The notes under the pieces were generated by a model that worked only from the letters and a program-made list of their open reading frames with translations, did no database searches and had not been told where the DNA came from. 64,000 bases of DNA from Aspidapion aeneum (taxonomy: Eukaryota; Arthropoda; Insecta; Coleoptera; Brentidae), in contig OY755046.1 of assembly GCA_963576565.1 (NCBI GenBank), positions 55,903,471 through 55,967,470 on the forward strand. Reading direction: 5' to 3'. This document shows, one piece after another, positions 10,122 through 20,756 of this stretch. A program made the translations under genes and the position numbers. Position 1 is the first letter of the stretch; each line of letters starts with the position of its first letter.

Positions 10122-10512
10122 CAGCGGCGTAGCGTGGGGGGGGGGCGCGGGGGGTTCGTCGCCCCCCCCGCCCCGAGGGTAGTGGCGCCCCATAGGTGGG
10201 AGAGGCGCCCTTGTGTCGTAGCGGCCGCCCCCTCATAGATTTTTTTTTTTTAGTTGCAAGATTTCGTCAGAGGCGCCCGTGTGACTTATCGGCTGCCCCC
10301 TGACATATGATGACCTTTTTTTTTTTTTTTTGGAGACGGCGCGGTTCAAATTTCTACGGCGCGGTTCTTTGTTTTTGGTCGCAAGATTTGTGAGAGGCGC
10401 CTTTTTGACCTTTTGGTTTTTTTTTGTTTTGCCGTAAGATTTGTCATCAGTTTTCAGAGGCGCCCTTTTTAGCTGTCGCCCCCCCCGCCCTTTCGGGCAC
10501 CCTACGCCGCTG
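10122..10512. mobile_element. hAT MITE with perfect 8-bp target duplication
   Basis: The ends are CAGCGGCGTAGCGTGG and the inverse CCTACGCCGCTG. TATTTATG occurs on both sides (10114-10121 and 10513-10520), a perfect 8-bp duplication. The interior is rich in G and C runs next to each end, with ggcgccc-type words repeated several times. It is non-coding, 391 bp, and belongs to the same family as 18444-18675. Confidence 0.85.
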
Positions 10513-10710
10513 TATTTATGCTATACGTATTTGGTCAGTACCCATACAGCACATTCCACGCATATTCGTCCCACGGACTTACATTCAATGACGGATGTTG
10601 CTATTAGATGGCGCATCACTCAACATCTCATCGCCATCTTAACAGGCGTGAACATACGTAAAATTAATTAAATATAAAATAAAGAAAAACTTGAAGGCTT
10701 TCCTTCGAGG

Positions 10711-11437
10711 CAGTGTTGCCAACCCTACAGATTTATCTGTAGATCTACGGATTTTGGATTTCGATCTCCGATATCCGATTTTGGATACAAATCTACAGAT
10801 TTTTGGCAATTTTACTAAAAAACGATAAACATCGAAAAACAACGGCGGCCGCGCCTCATTCCTCCTTATCAGTCCACTTTTTTTCCTACATTTTAATCAT
10901 TTTGTAAAAAGGTTTTGCTTGGATCAGTGACCTTATTTTTCTAGACATCTAGCTGACGGTCGTTGCAACATTATTTAGAACGAATTGTATTACTTCGCGC
11001 GTTGTTTGATGGGGAGTCAAACAATGCTTCGAGCCACGAAAGTTAAACTATGTTTTACGTTATGTATGTTGCACTAGAAAATATTAGTGTTTGTACATAC
11101 CTTAACTAAATAAAAAAGGTTAAAAAAGTACGTACTTTTTATTTCTTCTAATTATAACGGTTTATCCGTTTAAAAAATTGGCGGCACTGCAAAAAAGTTT
11201 ATTTGGATCCGTTGGAACGGAGCAGTAGGTACCGTACCATTCTCATGCAATTCCGAATCAAAAAAGTGGTGCACTCCTGTCACTGTCAAAAAAAGAAAAA
11301 AAATCAAACCAATATAAAATTTTTAATTGTAAAAACAGCACCTTTTTTTGTTTTAAGTCTTCTTTGAATTTACGGATTTCCACAGATTTTTCGCGTTCAC
11401 GCTACGGATTTTCGCTTTCCAATAGTTGGCAACACTG
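10711..11437. mobile_element. hAT non-autonomous element, CAGTGTTGCC ends
   Basis: The inverted ends are CAGTGTTGCCAAC and GTTGGCAACACTG. CTTCGAGG is duplicated perfectly on both sides (10703-10710 and 11438-11445). Subterminal regions repeat acagattt-like and tacggatt-like words in inverted orientation. The element is 727 bp with no transposase frame. The 8-bp target and CA...TG ends fit hAT. Confidence 0.85.
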
Positions 11438-12284
11438 CTTCGAGGTAGAGAATGACGATCTACTCTCCAGAAGCGATGTGTCTGAATGTGTTTTTGTGTT
11501 GTACCTTGTATAAATGATGGGCATAACTGCTTTTTTCAAAAAGCAGTGAAAGCAGTCGCTGCATTTTTTAAAAAGTAAACTTAAAAAAGTTATTTATTTA
11601 TGGGTTACGGGTAGGAGAAATAGAAAAACCACTTATCCTATGGCTAACGTTTGGATTGATATAGATTTTGAGTCGCAATTTTTTTTTAAATAAGTTTTTG
11701 GGAGGTTTTTATTAAATGCACGTTTTTTGAAAAAGCGTTTTTTGAATTACATTTTTTTGAAAAACATTTTTTTCTGTAAAAAAAAAGAGTTTGATAATTA
11801 TTTTTCCAAAACAATTTTTCAAAACTTTTTTAGTTTCAATTTTATTTTTAAGTTTCCGTACAAAGTAAGTTTCTTTCTTTGTGGTTTCCCTGACCCATGC
11901 ATACTTTTTCAAACCTCATGCATCGGTTTAGGCAACTTCAGACCATTCGGATATTTGGACATTGTTCATGTGAAATGTGAAATTTAGTTAATTAGTCCAT
12001 AATTGTTTGTTGCTTATTTTCTGAATCGGGAAATAAATCACCCATTAACATTCAGCGTGATCTGGCAAATTTAATCAAAATGTTACATCCGCCACGAGTC
12101 TATTTATTTTTCATTCATTAACACTATTACCTAGTTATAAAAAAATTGGCGCTAGTAGGCACATACAGCTAATACTTAGTATTTTGTTTTTATTTATACT
12201 GGGACTTTTTATCCAATCAGGATCAATCGCTTAGTTTTGCAAAGTTTTAGCAAAGTTAAAGCATTTTTAAACGAACACTAACAA

Positions 12285-12338
12285 CCACGTACCTAGTCAG
12301 GAATCGAACCCAATACCTAGTCGTTATGAGTGTAAAGG
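12285..12338 (-). repeat. Possible tRNA-derived SINE relic
   Basis: On the minus strand GGGTTCGATTCCTG (12298-12311) matches an RNA polymerase III B box. An upstream A-box-like stretch is only weakly visible, and no cloverleaf is preserved. This is most likely a decayed tRNA-like SINE head rather than a tRNA gene. Confidence 0.3.
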
Positions 12339-12415
12339 TATAGTCCGGCCAGAATAAAATAAGGCGCAAAAGAGATGGCTTCAATTAGCGCTATCTTTCT
12401 TTAGCCAGTGGCGTG

Positions 12416-12608
12416 CTATAATTTGTTAATTCATCATTATTAGGTTTTTAGTTTTATATTTTACTCCTCTTACGCCTTTTTTTGTGGGTACAAATTTCTT
12501 TCTAAAACTTGCAAAAATCCAAAACTGTTCATTATACCTTCAAAACTAAAACTCCACACAGTTTTATTAAAAAAATTTTTGAACGATTTTGTAAATGATA
12601 CGCCACTG
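12416..12608. mobile_element. hAT-type inverted-repeat segment inside the composite, copy 1
   Basis: The segment has CAGTGGCGTGCTATAAT at the left and ATGATACGCCACTG at the right. The copy at 19753-20076 occupies the equivalent position in the sister composite, so it was already present in the ancestor of both. I do not see a clean target duplication. Confidence 0.5.
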
Positions 12609-12915
12609 TTTCTTTTTTAATTTTAGAATGTGTATGAAACGTGCCTAGTCATTCTGTTTAAGCCCAGCGATTACAATAGAAACACAATATAAATGTGTGA
12701 ATTGTGAACGGGCCGGAGTCTAGTTGCGCAAGCGGTAACAATAGAAATTCTATAAAAGGGTTTGAATTATAAACTGGCTGGAGTTGATTTGATTAAACGT
12801 ACCAGTACCGTTTTTTCTTGTAATAATAAAATTTTGTTCATGGTAAATTTGCTAAAAATGAAGGCCACCCAGTAAGACAAAACTGCTGTAAACAGAGGGA
12901 GATATATTGAGTTGA

Positions 12916-13845
12916 CCCACATAGCACAAAAATCACATCAATATTAAATTAACGTGAACAAAAATAACAAAGTTTTTTTTTTACTTGAAAACAACCTCAT
13001 ACCATGTAACATTTATTTTATTAAATCTACATGCTTAAAGATAACTTAAAAACAAGGAGAAATCAAGCTATAAAAATCCACTTTTTGCTGAAGTTTCTGG
13101 TGCTGTGTATATTACGTGTTTTTTACCCTCGTTATTTTCATGTACCAGATTCACACTTGAAAAGTCCTCCACAACATGTTCTAAAACGCCACTAGATTAA
13201 GACTTCTAAAACCTACTAACTTTCTGCGTCTTTTTTTGGTCATGTTTTTTTCATAACATTTTTTTTAACTTAAAAGAGACGCGAAATAAAGTTATAAAAG
13301 TTTACTAGTTTAAGACTACAACACTTCAAGACAATTTTAAAGCTGGCGCTCAAGGCAAGACAAGATATCTATATATCTATCTATATACATTATGTTTTTT
13401 TTAAAAGCTAAACAAGATTTTTTAACAGTAAACACTTTCACAGGTTAAATGACTATGCGTCGTGATCGTAAAGGATCAGGGATCAGTTTCTTAACAGGTT
13501 TTTGGGATTTAGAGGCCAAAGTACTGCCTGATAGATTTCGTCAAGGTGAAAAATGCCGACAATAGGTGGCGCTGCTGCTAGTAAAATCTCAAAATTATTC
13601 GGTAGAAAAGCCATGCAAGTCGCGTTTTAAAATTCGTGTAGAAAAGGCGTGAACCTAATGTGATTTTACCGTTGATAAAAATCACTTAAAGCTAACGTTA
13701 AAACAGTGCTGTTTTAATTTGATAATGGCGTTATTACAACGCAATTTTTAGCAATGTTATTTTTTATAACGTTAATGAATGACCTATACGTTTTTTTTTG
13801 CTCACGCCTTTTTTACGTGTTAAACACGTCATTGTACTATGTGGG
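12916..13845. mobile_element. CCCACATAG inverted-repeat element, copy 1
   Basis: The 930-bp element begins CCCACATAGCAC and ends GTACTATGTGGG. It is flanked by GA on each side. The sister composite at 19403-20142 carries the empty target, with a single GA at this point, so the insertion duplicated only 2 bp. Copy 2 at 60901-61834 is flanked by CT on each side. The interior is non-coding and includes ggtggcgctgctgctag and inverted aacgtt words near the right end. A 2-bp, non-TA duplication does not point to a family I can name with confidence. Confidence 0.7.
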
Positions 13846-14246
13846 GAGCCATCTCTTTTGCGCCTGATTTTATTTTGGCCAGACTATAGCTTTATTTTCA
13901 TTGAAAACTTAATTTCTAATTAATTTGTAAAAACTACGTTTCTCTAGCTGTTGTCGTTTTAAAGATATCTACGATTTTCTTTTTTTTTGTAAATTGGGAT
14001 AGCAAAGGTTGAAGCCATTATATTACAGTTAAAAATGTAATTCTCAATCTAAATTTAAAAAACAGTGTTTATTTCGCTTTTAATCATTTTTTTATGTTTC
14101 AAAAACTGTGACTTTGACGAGTTTTAAATAACGATAAATATTCAAAAAAGGTTTCGTGGCTAATCGGGTAAAAAATTTTTTTGTTTCTCTCATATTTCTC
14201 CGTGGGCAGCTCAAAAGTTTAACCTCACAGGGGTTCAAGATCTAAT

Positions 14247-14313
14247 GGACACCTAATGTGTTGACCGTTAACTGTTTCGTTCTTATGGAACTCCTCAGAA
14301 CACTGCTTGGTCA
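14247..14313 (-). ncRNA. Hammerhead ribozyme motif (type I), family X copy 2
   Basis: On the minus strand: GTGTT, CTGAGGA (14292-14298), stem II GTTC-CATAA-GAAC (14279-14291), GAAA (14275-14278), stem III CAGTTAACGG, GTC (14263-14265), AACAC (14258-14262). Relative to the copies at 7741 and 37757, the stem II pair C-G has become U-A with both partners changed, so the helix is kept. One pair of stem III is weakened. Cleavage is predicted between 14263 and 14262. Confidence 0.78.
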
Positions 14314-14750
14314 ATGTGACACCCTTGCGAAGTTAATCAGACTTTTGTCTCTTATTCTACGTCTATAGTAAGAAAACTCTCGCAAGAAGCGCCATCTACT
14401 GAGATGCGAGAAAATCTGGAACAAGAGCAGGCGAGTATAAACTGCTATATATATCGATCGATGAAAAGATCGATTGCAAAGAAAAAAAACCATCCGTGAC
14501 TTACGACAGCACTTCTGTCTTTCAGGCCAGATCAACGCTTATTAGCGTTTTTACCCACCTTCAGACATGAGCATCAATCAGCGGAATTTTTAAGCCAAAT
14601 AATACCAACAAACGTAAATTTTAGTACCCGTGAATTTAAAAATCAAACAAGTTTTCATGGCTAATCGGGTAAAAAAAAGTTTTTTTTTCTTATATTTTTC
14701 CGTGGGTGGTTCAAAAGTTTAACCTCACGGCGGTCCAAGATCTAATGGAT

Positions 14751-14800
14751 ACCTAATAAGTGTTGACAGTTAACTGTTTCGTCCTTATGTGACACCCTTG
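14751..14800 (-). pseudogene. Broken hammerhead motif in the second tandem unit
   Basis: The GTC triplet, palindromic stem III, GAAA core and half of stem II are present. About 29 bases containing CTGAGGA and the 5' strand of stem I are missing compared with the other units. It cannot fold as a hammerhead. Confidence 0.7.
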
Positions 14801-15149
14801 CGAAGTTAATCAGACCATTTTCCATATTTATGAATGGCTAAAAATCTAATTCGTTTTTTTCTAAATGACGGGTTCCAGAACAATCATTTTAATGATACTA
14901 CTCGTGTAGTTTTTTATGCAAGAAATTAACAAAAAGTGCTTTTTAATTATCGACAATAAAAAACGTGTAAGTATCCTAATAACATATCTGATTAGCTCAT
15001 TTTTTTAAGTCATTCTTTACTAAAGGAAATGTTTAACAAGTTGTTTTTTTAAACTAAACTTCTAGGGTCAAGTAGTGTGAAAGTGAGGCACCCAAAAGCC
15101 CGTTCAAAAATGAGATATTTAAATAAAAAAAAAATTTATAAAAAAAAAT

Positions 15150-16262
15150 ACCCAACTGCTAAATTTACTTCTAAGTACTAGTCGCAGTTGAGTACAAAAT
15201 TGATAGGTATACCTATAATGTACGACATGCTTCAACTTTTAGTTTTGATGCCCAAAGTGCACTTACGAAATTATACAGTTTTGTATTTTCATGAGTCAGG
15301 TTATTGGGTAATTTGTACCCACCTGCGACTAGTAGTTACACGTAGATTTAGCAGTTGGGTGTTTTTTATCTAAAAATTTTTATTTGCAACTTTTAGATCT
15401 AATTCTTATTCGGCCTTATAAAAAGCACTATGCATTTACAATTCATTTAGCTTTACCCAAAAAGTACGTGTAGATTTTCTACGGACGCGAACAGTGTTAC
15501 CGATTTTTTTTTTGAAATCGCTCTAAATTTGTGACAGGTATAGCTACAACTATTACTAATAAGGAGGGTGGGGAGAAGAGAGAGAGAGAGGAAGGGGGAC
15601 ACTGGTAAAATAATGTTGAAAAAAAAGTCCTAAAGTTTGTGCAGAAAGAATTTTTGAAATCGCTCTATATTTGTGAAAGGTATAGCTACAACTATTACCA
15701 ATAAGGAGAAAGGGAAGAAGAGAGGGAGGGAAAACTAGTAAAATGATGTTGAAAAAAGTCTTAAAGCGTGTGCAAAAATAACTTTTGAAATCGCTTTATA
15801 GTTGTGAAAACTATTACTAATAAGGATGGCGGGGAAGAGAGAGGGAGACACGAATGGGGGGAGGGGGAGCTACTAAAATGGTGAAAAAAAAATCTACACG
15901 CGTATGCAGAAAGAATTTTTGAAATCGAATATGGTTTTTGAATAGGTTGAGGGGAATGACAGGAGGGGAGATGGGTGGGAGCAGGGGAAAGTAACTAATC
16001 AAAGGAATTTCAATAAAATCGCCTGAAATTTAGATAATTTGTGTGCCTTAAAGCCTACATCATGTGACAAAATGGCGTCTAAAGATCGCCATGTTGATTC
16101 ATGTTTAAAAAAATATAGCCTATAGCACCTTCGGGATCAGTAGCAATTCAACGACACCTTTTTTGTCAAAATCGGTCCAGCCGTTTGGCCTCTAGCGTGA
16201 CACAAACATACTTACAACAATCGAAAAACATTACCCTTCCTTTCGCTGTGCTGCAGTTGGGT
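15150..16262. repeat. Interspersed repeat with tandem polypurine units
   Basis: The ends ACCCAACTGC (15150) and GCAGTTGGGT (16253-16262) are inverted. The interior has four related units of about 130-140 bp starting near 15514, 15652, 15787 and 15912, each with a gaaatcgct phrase and most with attacta-ataagga and a gggagagag-type polypurine tract. Near the right end is aatcggtccagccgtttgg, a phrase common beside microsatellites in insect interspersed repeats. It is non-coding. A Helentron-like origin is a guess. Confidence 0.5.
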
Positions 16263-16269
16263 AAAAAAT

Positions 16270-16700
16270 AGTAATAATTGAATTCCGATAGATTTTCTGT
16301 TAAAAACTGATAGCAGCAGTTGTAAGGACCACAAAGCCACAATTTATTTTATTTTTTTATAAAAAATAGGCTCATAATTAAAATAAGTAAATATTTTTAC
16401 ACTTATTTGTTGTATTTAAGTAAAAAAAAACTTGCCTTAAATATTTTATTTTTGGTTTAGACGGCGATCAGACTGTTTATACTTGAATTTTACCATTGTC
16501 TCATATTTCTCCTAACCTGTCTCATTTTTGAACATTTTTAAGGTATAATATGAGACACAGTTTTAATTATCACTTATATCCTACAAAAAAAATTCGAGTC
16601 CTACAGAAGTCTAAAATCCTAAAAATATAAAATTTTTAAAAAGTGTCTCATTTTTAAACCACTATGATTTTTTTAGATATGTTGTTTAAAAAGGAAAATA
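16270..16700. repeat. GAGACA-rich dispersed repeat, copy 1
   Basis: This block matches the reverse complement of parts of 23060-23345 and 24340-24540. Shared words include tttagacggcgatc, tgtctcat and aattccgatagattttctg. It is AT-rich and non-coding. In the second copy the two halves lie about 1 kb apart. Confidence 0.5.
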
Positions 16701-18435
16701 CATAATCTAAAAAGATATCTATCTATAGCAGTCATCAGAAAACAAAAAAGATGAAAAATTCAAATTTTAAAAACCTTTTACTTCACCTTTTTCAAGCTAT
16801 ACAAATATCTGATGACTCAGCTTTACTAATGAAAAGCAAAGACTTTTTCGCAACTTTGTTAAAATTAATCTTTTAAAAGTGCTTAACCGTAATTTCTACT
16901 TTCCCCCAAATGGTAATTTTCAACCTCATTAATTAAAAAATAAAATTGTTCTCGTAGTGTATAAAAAGTAAGCTTAGTCAAAGAGTTAAAATGTTATTAC
17001 AGTCCTTATATCTTGACACACAAAAGAAGAAGAATAGGATAAAAGAGGCATTTTTTATCTCGAAGCAAAAATTTGGATTAAAGTATCTTTTTATCCCTCG
17101 ACGAATCGTACGAACTTTTCGACTAGAAAATACCACTTTTATCCCTTGGTATATAATATACTATTTAAACCGTGTTTGTATAAAAAAATTGTTTGGCCGC
17201 TTTTTACCAAACTACCAAATTCTATTAAAATTGGTTTACACAAGACCGACAATATTTCAATTTAACGAAAAATAATATTTTTTTGCTTGATACTTTAGAA
17301 ACCCTTTAAGATATTTTTATTTTGATACCTACAGCATCTGACTTCTGAATAGCGCTACTTTTTTCTCATTTAACTAAAATTAAATGTCTTGAACCGTTTT
17401 CAAATTTCCGATGTAGTAAGAAACCTTGCATACATATTCACTATGTTTACAGGTACAGTGATATCTGTACTTTGTAAAAGAATTCGATGTATTTTTAGTA
17501 AAATGACTGTCACAAAAAAGTGGATATTTTTCAAGTAAACAGTCTAATAAATATGCAGCCTAGTTTTTTTAAAATACTTTATAATTAAACATATTTAAGT
17601 TTATGTAATCAATGTTTAACGAATTACATGCACAATTAAAATTAGGTTTTTTCGCAATATAGACTTTTTAATTGGCTTTGTCATTCTTTTTTTAAATTTT
17701 TGCTACGCCTCGTTCTGTCAGCGGCATTTACTTGTGGAAAAGTCGATTTTCTGCACTTTGTTTTACTTTAATTCACTTGGACAAAACATTTAACTTTAGG
17801 GACGGGACGGGACAGAAAAGACAAACGAACAATTTAACGGATGTATGACAAGTGATTTATTTCTTCTTGTCCAATCAAGGTTATTGATTGAGCACATTGT
17901 GTTTGTTGATCTTTTTTATTGACTTCAGTAGCAATCAAATACATCTCGAACCTCTGTCTCCATATTTTCCAGTTTTCACACAAGTTTCCTTACACACTTG
18001 TTTAGAAAATAGCTACTTCACATACGCAGTGCTGCAAAGTGATCCTTTCTGCACTCAGATAAGTGCAGAAGAAGCTATTTTCCGCTGGCTCACAGGACAA
18101 TAATATTTAATAAATAATTACCGATCTAAACAAATGCTATTTCAATTTTGATGTGATCTCTTTCAAACTCCCTAGTGCATTTTTGATATTCCTAACTTAT
18201 CTGCAATGGCTGCTATAAATAGATAAGCCCTCGCAAAAATATTTGGTCTAGATTTCATAACTGGAGGAGCCATGCATTCCTCAAGATATGGTTTGATACG
18301 AGAATCTTAAAACTATTTGACTACTTGTGACTTATCTTTAGAGCCCGTGTCGAGAACTGTATTTTTTTCAAATGGTTACATTTTAGAGAGTAAATCTCAG
18401 ACCCTTTGCATGTCCTACTTTTCTCTTATCTTCTA
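16701..18435. other. AT-rich region, no supported feature
   Basis: Short frames occur (for example 16991-17275 and 17888-18103), but none shows a recognisable domain or biased composition. Confidence 0.45.
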
Positions 18436-18443
18436 TTTGAGTC

Positions 18444-18675
18444 CAGTGGCGTAGCGTGGGAAGGGGGGAGGGGGCGCGGGGGGTTCGTCCCCCCCCGCCC
18501 CTAGGGTACTGGCGCCCCATGGGTGCCCGAAGCGCCCTAAGCTTTATAAAGGAGCAGGGCCGGTAAAGGAAACTAAAGACATGATGACCTTTTTTTTTTG
18601 TTTGGTCGCAATATTTTTGAGGGCGCCCTTTTTGGCTGTCGGCCCCCCCGCCCCGTCAGGCACGCTACGCCGCTG
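18444..18675. mobile_element. hAT MITE, CAGTGGCGTAGCGTG ends
   Basis: The ends are CAGTGGCGTAGCGTG and the inverse CACGCTACGCCGCTG. TTTGAGTC is duplicated perfectly at 18436-18443 and 18676-18683. The 232-bp element has G and C runs near each end and shares ggcgccc words with the 391-bp relative at 10122. It is non-coding. Confidence 0.85.
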
Positions 18676-19402
18676 TTTGAGTCATGCGCAGTTATCTGGT
18701 TTGAACCTTATCCTTTACTAAAGGATAGTGTTTGACCTTACATGTGTTCCAATAACGCAGGCTACTATAGTTTCTTTATTTAGAGACAGTGTTGCCGCGC
18801 ATATAACGGTATGTCAAAATGTAATGTAAATTTAAAATATTTTTTATACCAGATAATTATTTCAAGAGCTACGACTGCGGGGTAATCCGCAGATTAAATT
18901 TTATGCCAGTTATTGAAAATTATTTTTTATAAAAACTGGTAATTATGTGATGTTTGGCAACAGTGTTCACCAACTAACCAAAAGTCATCAAGAATTATAC
19001 AGTTAACACAGACCTAGGCCTATATTTTCCTGGCAGTTTTTCACTAGTATTACTCTTTCAGTTTTTCCCAAGTTGTTTTCGAAACTTTTTAATTCATTTT
19101 GCCTACAGAACACAAAACAGGCTTTTGACAGACAAATAAAGGATAAAGGATAAAAAAATTGTGTCTGCAAAAGGTGAAAATTGGACTTCTAAAGATTACG
19201 TAACATCTGTCACTTAATGTCGCCTTATAAAGGATAAAGTTAGCTAAAGGAGGGCGTCCAAAGGGTCCCTAATCAGTTGTCCGACAGACATTGAAGACCA
19301 TGCAACTAATTTATAAGAAGAGGAAGAGCTGTCTAGCGCTTCGGGCCGTTAAATCAAATGCCCAAGCCTGTGAACACCCTCGGTCGGTGCTTCTGTTTGC
19401 TA

Positions 19403-20142
19403 CTGTCCAGCCAGAATAAAATGAGGCGCAAAAGAGATAGCTCAACTCAATCTATCTCCCTCTGTTTACAGCACTTTTGTCTTAATGGTTGGTCTTCATT
19501 TTTAGCAAATTTACCATGACCAAATTTTATTATTACAAAAAAACACGGTACTCGTCTGGTACGTTTAACGAAATCGACTCCAGCCCGTTCATAATTCACA
19601 CCCTCTGATTGGGTTTCTATTGTTACCGCTGGCTCAATTAGACCCCGGCCCGTTCACAATTCACACCATTTTATTGGGCTTCTATTGTTATCGCTAGGCA
19701 CAAACAAGATGACTATGCACGTTTCATACACATTCTAAAATTCAAAAAGAAACAGTGGCGTATCATTTATACCTTTATAATTTTTTAATAAAACTGTGTG
19801 GAGTTAGAATTTTGAAGATATAACGATACGGTTATGAATTTTTGAAATTTTTAGAAAGTGAATTGGTATTTTTTTTTTTGGTTTTTTTATTCGTACGCAC
19901 CTATCTAATGAAATAGGTAGGTACCTATATAATATAATAAGTATAAAATATTTGAAAACATATTTCTTTTTAAGCAAAATATGGTATGGAGTTTTCCAGC
20001 AAAAAGGGGCTTAGGAGGAGTAAAATATAAAATTAATACCTAATAATGATGAATAAAAAAATTATAGCACGCCACTGGACAGAGAAAGAAAGCGCTAATT
20101 GAAGCATTCTCTTTTCCGCCTCATTTTATTCTAGCCGGATAT
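19403..20142. mobile_element. Composite TA-target element, copy 2 (empty for CCCACATAG)
   Basis: Its ends match those of 12341-13886 (gtccagccagaataaaat at the left and attttattctagccggat at the right). It carries the hAT-type segment at 19753-20076 but lacks the CCCACATAG element; the uninterrupted site reads agctcaactcaat near 19440. A left TA flank is present; the right flank has drifted. Confidence 0.65.
19753..20076. mobile_element. hAT-type inverted-repeat segment, copy 2
   Basis: CAGTGGCGTATCAT at the left and TAGCACGCCACTG at the right, 324 bp; it is inverted relative to 12416-12608 together with its host. The target duplication is unclear. Confidence 0.5.
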
Positions 20143-20153
20143 ATCTTGTTCAT

Positions 20154-20420
20154 ATATCGTCGGCGAAACCGCAAACCCAAGTAACTACAAAAATCAAAAT
20201 TTTCAGGAGGCTCTAAAAACCTCATAATTTTGAGTTATTGAAATGGATTTGATAGAGATGAGTGGTTTTGAATGTTTCGATTTTAAAATATTTAGAATTT
20301 TTTGTCAGTTAAGAGATTTTGCACATGCGTCCCCACTACTACAATGAACCTATTGTCGCCATAATATAATTTTTGAATTTTTTTGTCGGTTACTTGTTTT
20401 TGCGGTGTCGCCGACGATAT
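20154..20420. mobile_element. Small inverted-repeat element
   Basis: The left end ATATCGTCGGCGA and the right end TCGCCGACGATAT are inverted. The similarity continues inward for about 30 bp (accgcaaacccaagtaac facing gttacttgtttttgcggt). If the TA is read as target, the element is TCGTCGGCGA...TCGCCGACGA. It is 267 bp and non-coding. Confidence 0.65.
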
Positions 20421-20756
20421 GGTATTCCAGAGTGGCTCAGATCTGTCACATTCACAAAAACGCCATCTACTATAAATACGAAGAAATGCATGATTTCCGG
20501 GCAAAATTGCAAACTAATTAAATATTTGAAGTTGGTTTCCTAGGCGAAGGGTAATTTTCACATTTTATCCTCGTGTCTTATTTAATTCAAGATATATTCT
20601 AGGCATTAGAATAACAACAATATAGAAAAAAAAATTGATAGATTTTTAACCCCAAAAAGAGTATTTATTCATCCTATTAAACAACATTTTGGAGTCGAAA
20701 AATGATCCGGAAACAGTAAAGACTTTGGTAGTAGTAGTGGTGGGGAGACCATTTTT

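Larger units (their letters stand above)
12341..13886. mobile_element. Composite TA-target element, TAGTCCGGCC ends, copy 1
   Basis: The left end (TAGTCCGGCCAGAATAAAAT) and the right end (ATTTTATTTTGGCCAGACTA) are inverted for more than 40 bp, through ggcgcaaaagagatggct. TA flanks are at 12339-12340 and 13887-13888. Two further elements sit inside, at 12416-12608 and 12916-13845. A second copy without the latter is at 19403-20142. No transposase is visible. Confidence 0.65.
14151..14820 (-). mobile_element. Tandem hammerhead repeat, family X copy 2
   Basis: A complete unit (14151-14650, 500 bp) is followed head to tail by a second, truncated unit (14651 to about 14820). Both start with the phrase g-ttt-c-tggctaatcggg. 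The first unit has a full hammerhead motif; the second has a deletion that removes one core strand of its hammerhead. It is non-coding. Confidence 0.65.

Noticed and set aside
16733..16840. Possible further hammerheads at ctgatga or tcatcag words (for example 16805, 44626, 10444)
   Set aside because: None has a GAAA core at the right distance together with a stem II and pairing stem I strands.
18788..18966. Possible hAT MITE with CAGTGTTGCC-like ends
   Set aside because: The right end (GGCAACAGTG) does not align cleanly with the left and no 8-bp duplication is visible.
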